Origin: Euonymus europaeus
Taxonomy: Eukaryota; Streptophyta; Magnoliopsida; Celastrales; Celastraceae
Assembly: GCA_963580455.1 (NCBI GenBank)
Contig: OY756961.1
Span: forward strand, 5,375,001 to 5,439,000
DNA length: 64,000 nucleotides
Direction of reading: 5' to 3'
Shown: positions 1-17,776 of the stretch, piece by piece
Layout: each line of letters starts with the position of its first letter
Numbering within the stretch: position 1 is the first letter of the stretch
The notes under the pieces: generated by a model
Database searches by the model: none
Told to the model about the DNA's origin: nothing
The model's input: the letters and a program-made list of their open reading frames with translations, nothing else
Made by a program: the position numbers and the translations under genes

Positions 1-615
1 ATTATGATTAACCAGATTAATTTAATTTAATTTAATTGTTTTGGAGATAAAATACAATGCAAAACAATAGTTTTTAAGATAATTTTATATGAGGATAATT
101 TAAGAAGTTTTCTGATTCAGTAAATACTTCTTTACTTAAAATTTAAAAAAAAAGTATTTTGTGTTATACTATTGCATTTAGTTGAAAAAAATTAGATATT
201 TTAATTAATTTATTAATGTCAAAAATTTAACATCCCAATTTGTGACCTCCATATATACCATCAGCAAAAACAGTCACAATATTTCAACCGGTATATATAC
301 TAACATTTTAACAAACCATAGTATACCTGTATTCAGAATAGACCCACTAGGGACTTAGTTCTTTTTTAATTCTACATCAATAAAATTACTTCATAAGAAA
401 AGGCCAAAAAAACCCCTTGTGCTTCCAGAAATCACACAAGCAATAAGAAAGCAGTCTGTCCCATACTGCTAATTGAACCTCTAAAAAACTAACATGAGCA
501 GCCTTTCTAAAACCCTGCCATCTACACGACTATATAATGGTTCATCATATCCCAAGTACACTTGCATGCATTAAACATTACGAATTTACGCAACATATAT
601 AATCTATAATACACA
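1..615. other. AT-rich 3' flank of the LARP6 gene
   Basis: No gene is visible here. This stretch lies downstream of the LARP6 stop codon (the gene runs leftward) and should hold its 3' UTR and poly(A) site near its right end. The rest is AT-rich sequence with short poly-A and poly-T runs and no convincing coding potential or element ends. Confidence 0.5.
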
Positions 616-3600
616 TCATTCTGTGTTAACAGCCACTGGCTTCCCCCGACCCATTGCAAAACCTCTTGTACCATCGGGCATTCGTGGCCCAGGAGGTTGC
701 TTTACCGCCATTTGCTGCTCATTGAAAACCATGTTATTTGAAGGGGGTGTTCCAATGTGGTGTCCACGATTATTCTGCTGGTATTGAGTCCGCCCACGGC
801 CCTTGCCCTGTCCCCTATTACGCCCCTTTTTTGGCACACCATCCTTGTCATTGACATGTCCCTCACCCTACCCAAGTAAAAACATCATACCCAGATATTA
901 AAGTACTGTCATCTTTTAGAGCAAAGAAGAGCAGATCCAACTCAAATCGCATAAAATAAAAGGCAACTCCATCATCAGATACACACATACGCTCACTCAC
1001 TTTCATTTTGAATAAAAATGAAATTAGAAAATCCTGTAGGTACCCATAATACTAGAGCATAATGCTGGGGATAAAATAACTTGTCTACGTGAGAGTGAAG
1101 TATTTGCAGGGCACAAAATAACAGAACCTATGTTGTCAAAATGAAAATAAGTTCCCTCTACCTTCAGGGCGTGAAAACATGTGAAAAATCCTAGTTGTAT
1201 CTACTCCCTAAGATCTTGTCATCCATATCATTACGAATATTTCCAGTCAAAATAAATTTAACTCATAAAATCTTTTTATTTAGACTCAAAAGGAAGTTTA
1301 ATGACACTCACTGCATGATCGTGTGAGTGGACATCAAGCTGTGGGGATGAATCTCCAGCCTGTTTATCATTAGTCTGCAGATCAGACGTCGAAGTGTCCT
1401 CTTCCTCGTAATGCCCTTCCCCATCATTCACTTTCTTCCCTCGCGCTTGAGCAGATTTTGTCTGCATAACAGAGAATCCAAATATTATCCAATAAGACAG
1501 TCCTATGTCCAAAAATAAGCCAAAATACCGCATCGAGCTTGCTATATTATGCGTCTGTCATATTAAGATTCAAGAAAGTATTTCATCCATCATAGTTTCT
1601 GCAGCATTTAATAAATTTAGGTCATCCATCATATTGTAACATTAGAGCATATTAGTCATTCCACGATTTCATTCCTCCATCTCAATCTTCACTCAATATG
1701 TAATAGGGTGTGTGGGTTTACGTCGAAAACACATGAAGATGATGATGAAGATGAAGAAGAAGAAGAACAACAACAACAATGGAGGTTACCGTGCGTTTGA
1801 GCATCAAACAGACCCTAAGGCCACTCCTCCAGTTCCCTTCATCATTTAGCTCAGCAACCTGCAGTGGAAAACATACATTCTCACTTACATAATGCATACT
1901 ACGGTTGGGTCTGACCTAATATGACTAGAAAGGAAAACAATTATAGCATGGGGAATAAAAGTACATACTGCTTTCTCGGCAAGCTCAACAGACTCGTATT
2001 CCACGAATGCATGCAGCTTCATATGAAGTGTAGAGTTCAGATGTTAGAACAAGAGTACTGAATTTGATTTTGTTAATGTTTGTAATGCTCATATAAAGAT
2101 GACGAGTAAGCATTACATGTACAAAATTGGTCACGTAATCATGTCAGGAAAAGTAAACTTTTAGCAAGACTGCCAAAATAAAGAAAAAAACAATTCATTG
2201 GTGAAAAAAGAATAATCACATCCTTGTGACAAGATAACCCGGCCCAATCAGTTGGAAGAAATGTATTAACCGGAAGAAAATCATCATTGTCACATTACAA
2301 GATAACCAATACCTGTTTTTGTTCTCACATAAATTTCATCAATTAGGTTGAGTGCTGCCCAGCAAGGTAAATGTTGTTTGTTGCGCATCAGGGGAGATAA
2401 ACAACATAACCATTCAATATATGCAAAACATAGATGGTGCTAACATAGAGAACGAAATACACCTTCGGCCTTCTCTAGACTTCTTTTAATCACCAGGTGC
2501 CCGCCCAACATCCAAACAGAAAATGAATTTATTGTAAAGCGGCATATGGCAACAGCAGACAGAAACAAAATTGAGTGCGGAAAAACAAAACACAGAAACA
2601 TTGAAACTTTTGCAATCCCTGTCTTGAATGAGAACGAGTGTACATTTGCATTTACCTTATTACTGTAATGCATGCCATCAGCTTTTGCTGATCTTGATGC
2701 TGAAGAAGTCCCACCGGAAGAGGCTTGAGGCTGACAAGTACGAATTGTCTTCACACTGAAAACATAAATGATAACACTTAACAAGTCATAACTAATCAGA
2801 ACAATAACTAAATCAGTTTCAAGGAAAACTATTTTATACAGTAGGAATTGCACTACGTCATGTGATGCTGGTACCTCCCAATGGAAGAAAAGATTTTCAT
2901 GAGATTTTGGTGGCAATGATCTTCAGGTAAATTTTCAGCAAGTACTATGCGAGACTGCAGTTCAAGATGAGTAAAAAAAAGTAAATAAGAAAAAGGAAGC
3001 CTTGAGATTTATTACAATAAACAAAAGGCTTCACAAAAAAAGTTCTTTCGCAATAAATACAGAATAGTGCACAAATTTTCAACTTTGCAATATAGTACTT
3101 CATAAAATAATAATAATAATAATAATAGAAGACACTCCACTTAAAGGTGCAAAGAAACACCGTGATAGGGGAAATGAAATCATGTAACAAGAATATAATT
3201 CAAAAACATGCTAAATTATACAAAAACTTACTTGCAATTCTTCCATGTCAGACTCAGTTAATAGATGCTGTCGTCTCACTTTCTTCCCATCCTCACTGAC
3301 TACCTGTGATATACAGTGCAAAACAGTTATAAGGAGATGGTTATTAAAATGGTGTATGGAGGTTTCTTTTTCTGAAGGAAGGTCTGGGGGAGTGATGGTA
3401 AGAACGTCAAAGCAACATAATGAAGTAATGGGCATACTCGTATATAAAGCAAGAGTCAACGATCAAAAACTTACAAGCTTTGGTGAAGTCCTCAGAACAG
3501 TAGCAAGCTGAGAATTACTATTTACGAGGGCTTTTATCTTCTTGAAAGATGCAACAACAGATATGGGCACTACATTGAAACAGAGACAAGTTAATTTCAA

Positions 3601-6177
3601 AAAAAGTAACACTTAATATAATAACAAACAATGCAAATGGTAAAATAAAATTTGACATTAAACAGAAAGCTTGCAAAGATAATGACATTTGCAAGTCCTT
3701 AATGGAAAACATCAAAGCCAAAAGGCGTATTAAATCCTGAAGTGAACAACAAAATGAAAGCATATGTAAAAACTGGACAACCACATATAAAATCATAATT
3801 ATACTTTTGGCAATGCTTTCAAAAAATTTGAACTTATTTTGGACTACTGTACCTCGATGAGCATACTAGAAAGAAACTGCATCACAAATCAAAAAAGTAG
3901 TTTGTATCAAAGTTAAACGAACAATATATTTACAAAATTTATTGACAATATAACACCAGAAAACCTATTGACATGATACACCGTCCCACAATGGACCACA
4001 ACAAAAGATGAATTTCTGACCTAAACTACATGAGAGAACTTGAGGTATGAGTTCCATACAATACCTAAAGCTTTCCACAAGCACCATTCAAATCATAAGA
4101 ATAGGCAAAAGGAATAAAAGCGCATCAAAAAATAAAACCTTTCTGTGTCTGTACAAAGCAGATGCATATATTCATTTACTCTTGGTGCCCACAATAAAGA
4201 AAGAAAGAAATAACAAAAAAGAAGATTTATACAGCAATAAGCAATAAATATAAACAGAAAGGTTTAGAAAGTTTCTACCATATCCTTCTGGATCTTTGCT
4301 AATGCACCTCATCAAATGATCGGTAGTGGCCAAGTTAAGATCACTGAAATAATACTCCACCTGAAATGAAAGTTTCAAATGCCAGATAAGAATAAATACA
4401 AGACAATATCCAGGAGAAAATAAAGCCAACTGTTGATGAACTAGAAACATTACAGTCAACATTAATGCCACATGATGTGACGTCTATTGAGCTATTCACA
4501 GCTCAATTTCAGGCATTGTAATTGCCAGTATTGTCAATAATAATTAAAAAGGATACCGAAAAATTTCTGTCCATCAGAACTATTAATGCTAAGCCGCATT
4601 CCACTTTAAACAACCCTCCAGGACTTCATCTAAACAAGCACAATCAAATCCCAGTGCACTCCGGGAATCCAGTCTCATTTAGCAATACATTTTCTCATAA
4701 TAGACACCAAAAGCTACAAATCACCCATGAACCAATTATCTTTACCATAACACCAGTCACTTGCCACGATGTACAAAAGGAAACTATTACAGCAAAAGAT
4801 GTAGCAAAAAATAATAACAATATCAATAAAATAACTGTAGACTCCAAAAGATACAATTACAGCCCAAACAACTATCAATTATCTTTATTTTGGAGTCAAA
4901 ACCCATTTCAACATTTCACTCTCAACCGTAATGACCTAATTGCACTTCGCATTCAACTACTACAGGCAACAAGAAGTATTCAGCCAACTTTCCAACTCAT
5001 AATTGATAATCCCAAAATAACTAAATCACTTTTTGCCTTGTCCCATTGCATATGCAGATCAAAAGCCCTGAAAAAAAATGCCTAGACAAACCAATTTAGA
5101 TAATTAATTTCAAGATAATTAAATATCCTGAAGGTTACAAGCAACAATTTCTCAGCAATCTGACAATAAATCATTCATAAAAACCCAGTTGCAAGCCATA
5201 GAGAAAAAAAGCTGTATCTCACATTTATTGGCTCCCGAGTAGCATTATCAATCCCACATCCCCATATCTCACCATCTACACGATAAGCTAAGCTTTGAAA
5301 GAATACTACCCTTCATCATAGTTGGAACCTGCAGCAGGCTACACATTTTATCCTCATTTTGCATAATACTCCCAAAAACTTCCTAGCCCCAGGGAACCTA
5401 AACCTAAGATCACATATCAAGCTTTCTGTTCAATAGCATTCCATTTGTTACAGATAATCAGTATGAAGCACCAGGGTAAAGTTTGAACTATTATCATCAA
5501 GGCATTGGAAAATATAATGCATCCACATTTGGAAATATCTAAACACGCTAACAGAGGGAAAACTTGCAATCATATTTGAAGCAGACCTGATTCAAAATCT
5601 TTTGTGCAGCTTCCTCTGATACCCCGTTTCTCGATGGGGGACCGCCGTGATTTTGCTCTCCCTGCGCTTGCGTTGGTTGATGTCCCTTCTTCGTTGAAAT
5701 TTCAACCTCCTGCTCTCCAACACCAATGCCATGATACTGATCCTGACCAGCATAGTGCACCGGCGCATACTGATGATGATGACTATGATGGTGATAATGA
5801 TTTTGATGACGATGGTGACTCCTCTGATTATTATGGTGCTGACTGTGATGATCCTGGATAGGTAGGGTTGGCACGCGCACGGGACCATGTAAAGGGACAT
5901 GAAATGGCGGAGGCGGAGGAGGATGAGTGGGAGAAGCACCAGCGGCGGGTGGATAGGCATGAACCATAGGAGGAGGAGGGATCGCTAGCCGTTGCTGCTG
6001 CGGCTGTTGATGTGGAGATGGATCTAACCGAGATGTGGGATTCCGAGTGGGCACGAATGCAGGCGCCTGCGCGTTGAGCTTACTAAGCGACAAGTTTCTG
6101 GATAACGATGGATCTGTAGATGAGGAAGTAGCTTGAGACTGAGACTTATCAGAATCTAGGTCTTCTTCTTGATCCAT
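616..6177 (-). CDS. LARP6B: La-related protein 6 (LARP6B/C type) with PAM2 motif
   Basis: An RNA-binding protein of the La superfamily, expected to act on mRNAs together with poly(A)-binding protein. Ten coding exons fit with continuous frame: 6177-5587, 4360-4279, 3569-3475, 3303-3232, 2954-2875, 2755-2656, 2016-1969, 1858-1790, 1461-1312 and 867-616, giving 512 residues. Visible in order: a PAM2 motif (about residues 30-47, LSKLNAQAPAFVP), which in this family binds the MLLE domain of PABP; a His/Pro-rich low-complexity stretch; a La motif (about 186-285, with EYYFSDLNL); an RRM-like domain (about 281-379); a charged linker; and a basic Gly/Arg tail ending in a SUZ-C-like motif (GPRMPDGTRGFAMGRGKP). 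The PAM2 motif separates plant LARP6b/c from LARP6a. The ATG at 6177 is the first in this open frame. Its 5' end faces the 3' end of ITPK4. Family assignment is firm; B versus C is inferred from neighbouring genes. Confidence 0.93.
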
Positions 6178-7116
6178 TTTTTGTCCTGAAAATAGTAACT
6201 ATTACTGGAAGGTAAGCTTCGAAATTTACAGTAATTGACTAACTGGGACCTAGGGTATTGTAATATTACTATTGGCGACGGTGGCGACTGGCGATGGTGG
6301 CCGCAGTGATGGCGGAGGGGCGGCGGCCCAGGGGGTAGGAGACAATGGAGAGCACTTCTCGTTCTTCGATGTTCCTTGATTGGGCCAATTTATACTATCT
6401 TGCCACTGCTGGTAGCCTGGTCTGCTTTCACTATGTTTTCGGGATTGATGGCCGTGGGCCGTCAATGGTCAGTGGAAGCAGGGCCCTGTGGGCCAACATA
6501 TAAGTATCAGGATAAGCATGAGAAATAGATAAAGATAAAACGACATAGTAGATTGCCGTATTAATTCTGCTTGTTGCTTAAGTTCCTAATCAGATTTTAA
6601 TCGCTTTTAACAAGTTTTTGATTTAAGTTTTAGTTAAAGTTTATTTAGCTAAAAAATTTCAATTATTGTAACTAAAATTGGCTACAATTCCCCCAAAAAA
6701 ATGTCAAATCATGTTCTTTATTTAGAGTTTAGGTACTCATTTGCCCGGATAGTGTGAGCAACTTTAGCGGACAGTTTGAATCCAACTCAACTATCCAGTG
6801 GGCACGCTGAGCCGGGAATTTGACATACCAAAGAACAAGAGAAAAATGAAAGGTTTGACACACGTAGACCCTGACTTTTCATGTCAAAGACAGACTTGAA
6901 CAAGTGAGAATCTTTTGATTGATAAACATCTGGATCTTCAAATATCGACAACCAATTGCATGTCCCACTTCGGCTGCAACAGCTTACTGCAAAGAAGAAA
7001 GCAAGACATTATATGCATATGCTATTTTTAAGGAGCAATGCACGAACACATCTTCTGTTAGCTTTTGCATTATTATAAACAAATGATTGCTTACCAATCA
7101 AATGCCTGCAAGCTCC
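6178..7116. other. Upstream region of LARP6 and 3' flank of ITPK4
   Basis: About 940 bases with no gene. The part next to LARP6 (about 6250-6465) is clearly more GC-rich than its surroundings and is probably promoter and 5' UTR of LARP6. The right part should contain the ITPK4 3' UTR. No mobile-element ends were recognised. Confidence 0.45.
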
Positions 7117-13078
<5,962 letters not shown>

Positions 13079-13289
13079 CTCCTCTTTCAGGCTTTCCGTA
13101 TTCTTAGCTTAAGAAGAAAGCATAGAAGGAAATGGAAGAAGGGAAGAGAGGGTGAGTAGAGTTAGAGCCAAAGGGAGACATCTGGTAGGGAGGAGTGTAT
13201 GTTCCTATCTTTATAAAATGACGTAATCGCCCTTCAATATTTTCGAACCTCTCTAGATTATTTTTTAAAAACAAAAAATATAATATAAT
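13079..13289. promoter_or_regulatory. Upstream region of ITPK4
   Basis: The 200-odd bases upstream of the ITPK4 start codon, ending at a Stowaway-like MITE. This must hold most or all of the 5' UTR and the core promoter, because transposon-derived sequence occupies everything further upstream to 17280. No individual promoter motif can be assigned with confidence. Confidence 0.4.
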
Positions 13290-13550
13290 ATTTCATCCGT
13301 CCTATTTTAATTATTTTTTATTCCTTTTTGAGATATTCCAATATGCATGTTCATTTCAATTAATGAAAGTTATTTTTTTCATTTTTCTTAATTTACCGTT
13401 ATTTATACCTTTAATTTGAAAAACTCAGCAATTAACTCAACCATGCACATTATAAATAAGAATAAAAAGGTCAAATTGAAAGATAATTAAATATTTTCTT
13501 AAACTGTGTAAAAAAATAAAAGGGACAAATAAAATGGGACGGATGGAGTA
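13290..13550. mobile_element. Stowaway-like MITE, copy 1
   Basis: About 260 bases bounded by TA and inverted ends related to CTCCCTCCGTCCCATTTTAATT: the left end reads TTTCATCCGTCCTATTTTAATT and the right end AAATGGGACGGATGGAG. The interior shares 'TGCATGTTCATTTCAATTAAT' and 'TTGAAAAACTCA' blocks with the copies at 51985 and 58334. No coding capacity. Its left end is the most diverged of the three. Confidence 0.75.
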
Positions 13551-13931
13551 TTAGATTTGGGTATCTTAATTTTAAATATGATGCTTTTTTATATAACTAG
13601 CGAAGACCCGTGCGTTGCAGCGGGGTCATTAGATAACTATGCAAAACAAAAATATGATATTTAACGAATGCCTTAAATGTTGTGTTGTATCTACGACACA
13701 ACTTTATTGCCTCTGGCTTCAATTTTAAATCCTTGAGAACATTACGACCTGTAAAAAAAATGGAACTGTACATCACTGGAAATAAGAGTCTTTTTTTTTT
13801 TTTGAGGAAATAACAGTCTTTTAAATTTCAAGGAAATAAAATTTGGCCAGCAATGGATTGGTATTTCAGTGTCTTTAAACTTGCAGTTCTCATAAAGGGA
13901 TATTGCTTAGTAGGCTGATGCAAAACAATAC

Positions 13932-14026
13932 CTTGCTCTAAGGTACCTTGATATTGTTGCTTCATAAAAAAGAGATGGAAGCTTAATACCAATGGGAGGA
14001 CCTATCATCTTTCTCACCTCATTGAT
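13932..14026 (-). pseudogene. Captured exon of a SEC14/CRAL-TRIO gene inside the Helitron
   Basis: On the minus strand this 95-base stretch is open and bounded by a proper acceptor (TCAG) and donor (GTATTG). Its translation begins INEVRKMIGPP and ends EATISRYLRAR, the N-terminal CRAL-TRIO segment of plant SEC14-like phosphatidylinositol-transfer proteins, which usually read 'DASISRYLRARNW'. No continuing exon was recognised on the 3' side before the element ends, so this is a gene fragment carried by the Helitron and not a working gene. Confidence 0.7.
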
Positions 14027-15473
14027 CTGAAAAATAAATGGAGTCAATTATAATAATCCTCTCACAATACTTTTTTACTTATAAAATAAAACCTGAAAGA
14101 AAAGAAAACTCAGTTGTTTGCCTTTAATACTTCAACATAGCATTGAAATTCAGTTCTCAGATGCATTCTTCTTCTTCTTTCCCCAAAAGAAGATCTAACC
14201 TAAAAGTCCATAATTTCTCAAATCCGACCTCATCAAAAGCAATGGCAAGATCAAACAGCACCACTTCAATGTTTTAGTCAAAAGATCCAAAATATAGGGA
14301 CCAACCAATGTTAATGAGCATTTTAAAACATGAACACCCATGGGAATTAAGAATTAAGAATTACGGCTATTAATGAAAAGAAAATGTAATACTAAAACAT
14401 AAACACCAACATGAATTAAGAATTAATTGAGCATTTTAAAAGTCAGTTGATGATCAAATTTCAAAAGTTCACTTTTACATTTATTTTCTTAATTTCTTAG
14501 AAGCCAAATAAAATCTAATTCAGATATTAATCCAACCACTTGGATGTGATTCTATTGCAGATTTTCGAACATCATATATATGGCCACAAAGTTATCCTGC
14601 TTCCAAGAAATTGAATCCAAACTGCATTCTAAAGAGAAGTTTATAGCAAAGTTATTGATATTTAGATATCGATCACCACTGCAATAATTTTGACCCAAAG
14701 TGATCTCCAAATGCAAAGAAACAACTATCAAATTTCAAAAATCATTGAGAGAGAAAAACGAAAACAAACCCAATGTAACACCATAATGATCAAGCTAAAA
14801 GGATACCTGCAATTAAAAGGATCAGCGTAACAATTAAAATTAAAAAATGACACAGTTAACATATATGTCAGGCAACTCGATTGAGTTATAGTGTAGCTGG
14901 TCCAACTTCACAAACATGATATATTAACCATTGGCTAGCATAAAAGCAAAAGTACAAAAATTAACTACTGAATTTGTGTAAAAGTAATCGTGAATTGGGA
15001 GGGTAGTGATGGAAGCTTAAAAATCAAATACTTCAAGAAAACAGCTAATCAAACCTGGCTAAAGCGCAAGGAAACACAAGGATGTCTTTTGCTTTGACCT
15101 CTTGAATTAGATTCAAGACCTCTCTCAGTGTAAGCATCCCCATAACTTTGAATATAAAAGAACAATAAAAACTATGATTAAATATCGTACTAATTGACAA
15201 TCAATTGGAAGTAAATATAGGTCTTCAAAAAGAACAAACCTGCACAGCTTTTATCATGTAAGCATTAATTAATTTACCTTAAATAAGATAAAGATTTTTG
15301 ATTGAAACTATGTAGTTTGGGGAATTCGCTAGGACAATAGAAATTATGAGCCTCACTTTCAAATGACAGGGCCTTGCTCTGGGGTTACAACAATGGAGAA
15401 AAAATAACAATCAAACAAACCAACCAATTAACAATAGTCATGAAAATAGATTAGCGTAGACATGAATCATAAA

Positions 15474-15502
15474 CATATATATATATATATATATAATATA
15501 TA
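15474..15502. repeat. (AT)n microsatellite
   Basis: A run of AT dinucleotides with one interruption, lying within the Helitron. Confidence 0.9.
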
Positions 15503-16270
15503 ATTACCCGAAGATGGCTCTTGACATGAGCCATGCCAAGGCTTTTTAAGGTTCATCAATTGAAGAATCGGCTTTGTTGTTGCTCCTGCAAGGAATTGAT
15601 TAACATAGATAAAATAACTAACAAAATATTTAACTTGATCTTCATTTCAGAAAATCAAGTAAGAAATTCACTTCACCTTATATGCCATCCTTCTGAATCC
15701 ACGGTCTCAGCAGTGGCTATGTAACCCAAATTAAGAACCGAGACATGAAACCCATAATTCTCAGAACCCACCCAATTATCAAAGCAATCCAAACAGAGAC
15801 AACACAAAACAGAATAACAACGAAGCAGAAAATAGTATTAGAAGGTGCGCAGCTGCTTTTCTGTCTGTCGGCAAAGAAAACATCGTTGTAAAGTAAAGAG
15901 CCGATCGTACAGATAAACACTTGCGAAGGAGAAGACGACATGGGCAAGGAAGAATGATCGTGATAGGAACTAAGGATAACCAAGGTTCGAACGGAGACCA
16001 AGAAACAACAATCAAACAAAGTCAATGGAGGATTAGAATGGCCCTGTTAAGATTGATGTGGAATAGCCGAATAACTGGTTGGCCTGAGAGCACCAGCTGT
16101 AGGCGAGATGGGGAAGATGAGCGAAGAAAACCCCAATCACCCGTTGTTAGCAGAGGAAGAAAGACGTAAATGGGTACGATAGGACGAACGATCGGAAACA
16201 ATTCTAAGCATTGGGAAGCAAAATTAGGAACGAAAAAGAGATTTTATAATCGTATCAATCACATCCAAAG

Positions 16271-17240
16271 AACATTAACGATCGAGCGTCTGAAAACATT
16301 AAATCATTTTTAATTTGGCCATACCTGATGAAGTTGCGAAGAAATGAATTCACTTTCCCCAGAAGCTTTGCAAAAGATTCGATAAAAACAGGGGCGCAGA
16401 TATTCTGGATCAAAGAAGTGACACTGAAATGTAACAAACTTTCATCCCGGATCACCACCGTCCGACCGTAAATACATCGTCAATTATCAGGTTGTATAAA
16501 TTGGGTTGTTCCTTAATTGAGAAGGAAAGTCGTAGCCGATAACAATGGGAATGGTGATAAGGTAGGTGCGTGAACCATCTTTGGATAGTCATGATCTGAA
16601 GATGAAAAAGCAATTTGGACAGAGGAGATCGAAAGTTGAAAAAAGCAAATCTGACGGTTGAGAGCTGTGAAAAAGTCTCCGATCCAACTGTCGAAGAACG
16701 CCGATGACGACAATCGCTTCGCGAGTAGAGGGAGAACGTCGGAACTCGCCACAGAACATCAACGATCGGGCGTCTGAAAACATTAAATCATTTTTAATTT
16801 GGCCATACCTGATGAAGTTGCGAAGAAATGAATTCACTTCCCCCAGAAGCTTTGCAAAAGATTCGATAAAAACAGGGGCGCAGATATTCTGGATCAAAGA
16901 AGTGACACTGAAATGTAACAAACTTTCATCCCGGATCACCACCGTCCGACCGTAAATACATCGTCAATTATCAGGTTGTATAAATTGGGTTGTTCCTTAA
17001 TTGAGAAGGAAAGTCGTAGCCGATAACAATGGGAATAGTGATAAGGTAGGTGCGTGAACCATCTTTGGATGGTCACGATCTGAAGATGAAAAAGCAATTT
17101 GGACAGAGGAGATCGGAAGTTGAAAAAAGCAAATCTGACGGTTGAGAGCTGTGAAAAAGTCTCCGATCCAACTGTCGAAGAACGCCGATGACGACAATCA
17201 GCTTCGCGAGTAGAGGGAGAACGTCGGAACTCGCCACAGA
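16271..17240. repeat. 485-bp tandem duplication inside the Helitron
   Basis: Two adjacent copies, about 16271-16755 and 16756-17240, are almost identical. Three landmarks fit a 483-485 base period: 'ACGATCG.GCGTCTGAAAAC' at 16278 and 16763, 'TAAATTGGGTTGTTCC' at 16497 and 16980, and 'GTCGGAACTCGCCACAGAA' at 16738 and 17223. The very low divergence implies a recent duplication. Confidence 0.9.
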
Positions 17241-17280
17241 ATCGCAGCATTCTCACGCACTTTAGTATTTTAGTAATAGA

Positions 17281-17776
17281 TTATATTACTTATTTTCATA
17301 ATTTGATGGTAAGGAAAATGTTTTTTATTTTCATTTTTCGAAAAATACATTTTATTGTCATTTTAGAAAACACGAAAAATAAAATCATCACTTGAAAATA
17401 CCACCACATAACATACAACATACAACGAAAGAATCGACCAATATACAGGCCGACAAACGGGCCGTTTGGTCCCGTACCAACCAAACAAACATACAATGAA
17501 AGAAGATGTTTCATGAAAACATAGAAAAAAAGTCAAACAAAGTCTATATTTTTAAACACTATTGCCATGTTTCCTATCTGAGTTCATCAACCAATTCATG
17601 AAGCCACCATTGCCAGGAAAAATAACAAAGAAGAAGGCTAGGTGTCAAATAAAATTTGCGATGTACAATACAAGACACAAACCCATCTTCTAATTTGGTA
17701 AACAATCCAGAAGCTGATCAGCAGAATTGAAGCAAATTCCATGAGCAAGATCTTTTATGATCCTGATATATCTTCA
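17281..17776. other. 3' flank of URH1
   Basis: About 500 AT-rich bases between the 5' end of the Helitron and the URH1 stop codon. This should contain the URH1 3' UTR. A short palindromic stretch (GGCCGACAAACGGGCCG, about 17449-17465) is the only notable structure. Confidence 0.4.

Larger units (their letters stand above)
13597..17280 (-). mobile_element. Non-autonomous Helitron with captured gene sequence
   Basis: A 3.68-kb block read on the minus strand. The 5' end at 17280 begins TCTATTACTAAAATACTAAA, the typical plant Helitron start, directly after a host A. The 3' end at 13597 is CTAG, followed by a host T. A GC-rich hairpin (13607-13626, CCCGCTGC..GCACGGG with a bulge) sits six to seven bases inside that end. 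Insertion between A and T with no target duplication is the Helitron signature. No Rep/helicase gene is present, so the element depends on a partner. It contains a SEC14-like exon (13932-14026) and a 485-bp tandem duplication near its 5' end. The reading frames at 15717-16025 and 16513-17256 match no protein that I recognise. Confidence 0.8.

Noticed and set aside
4522..5085. 187-residue plus-strand frame inside the LARP6 gene
   Set aside because: It lies in the long first intron of LARP6, is rich in Asn/Ile/Lys as expected from AT-rich DNA, and matches nothing recognisable.
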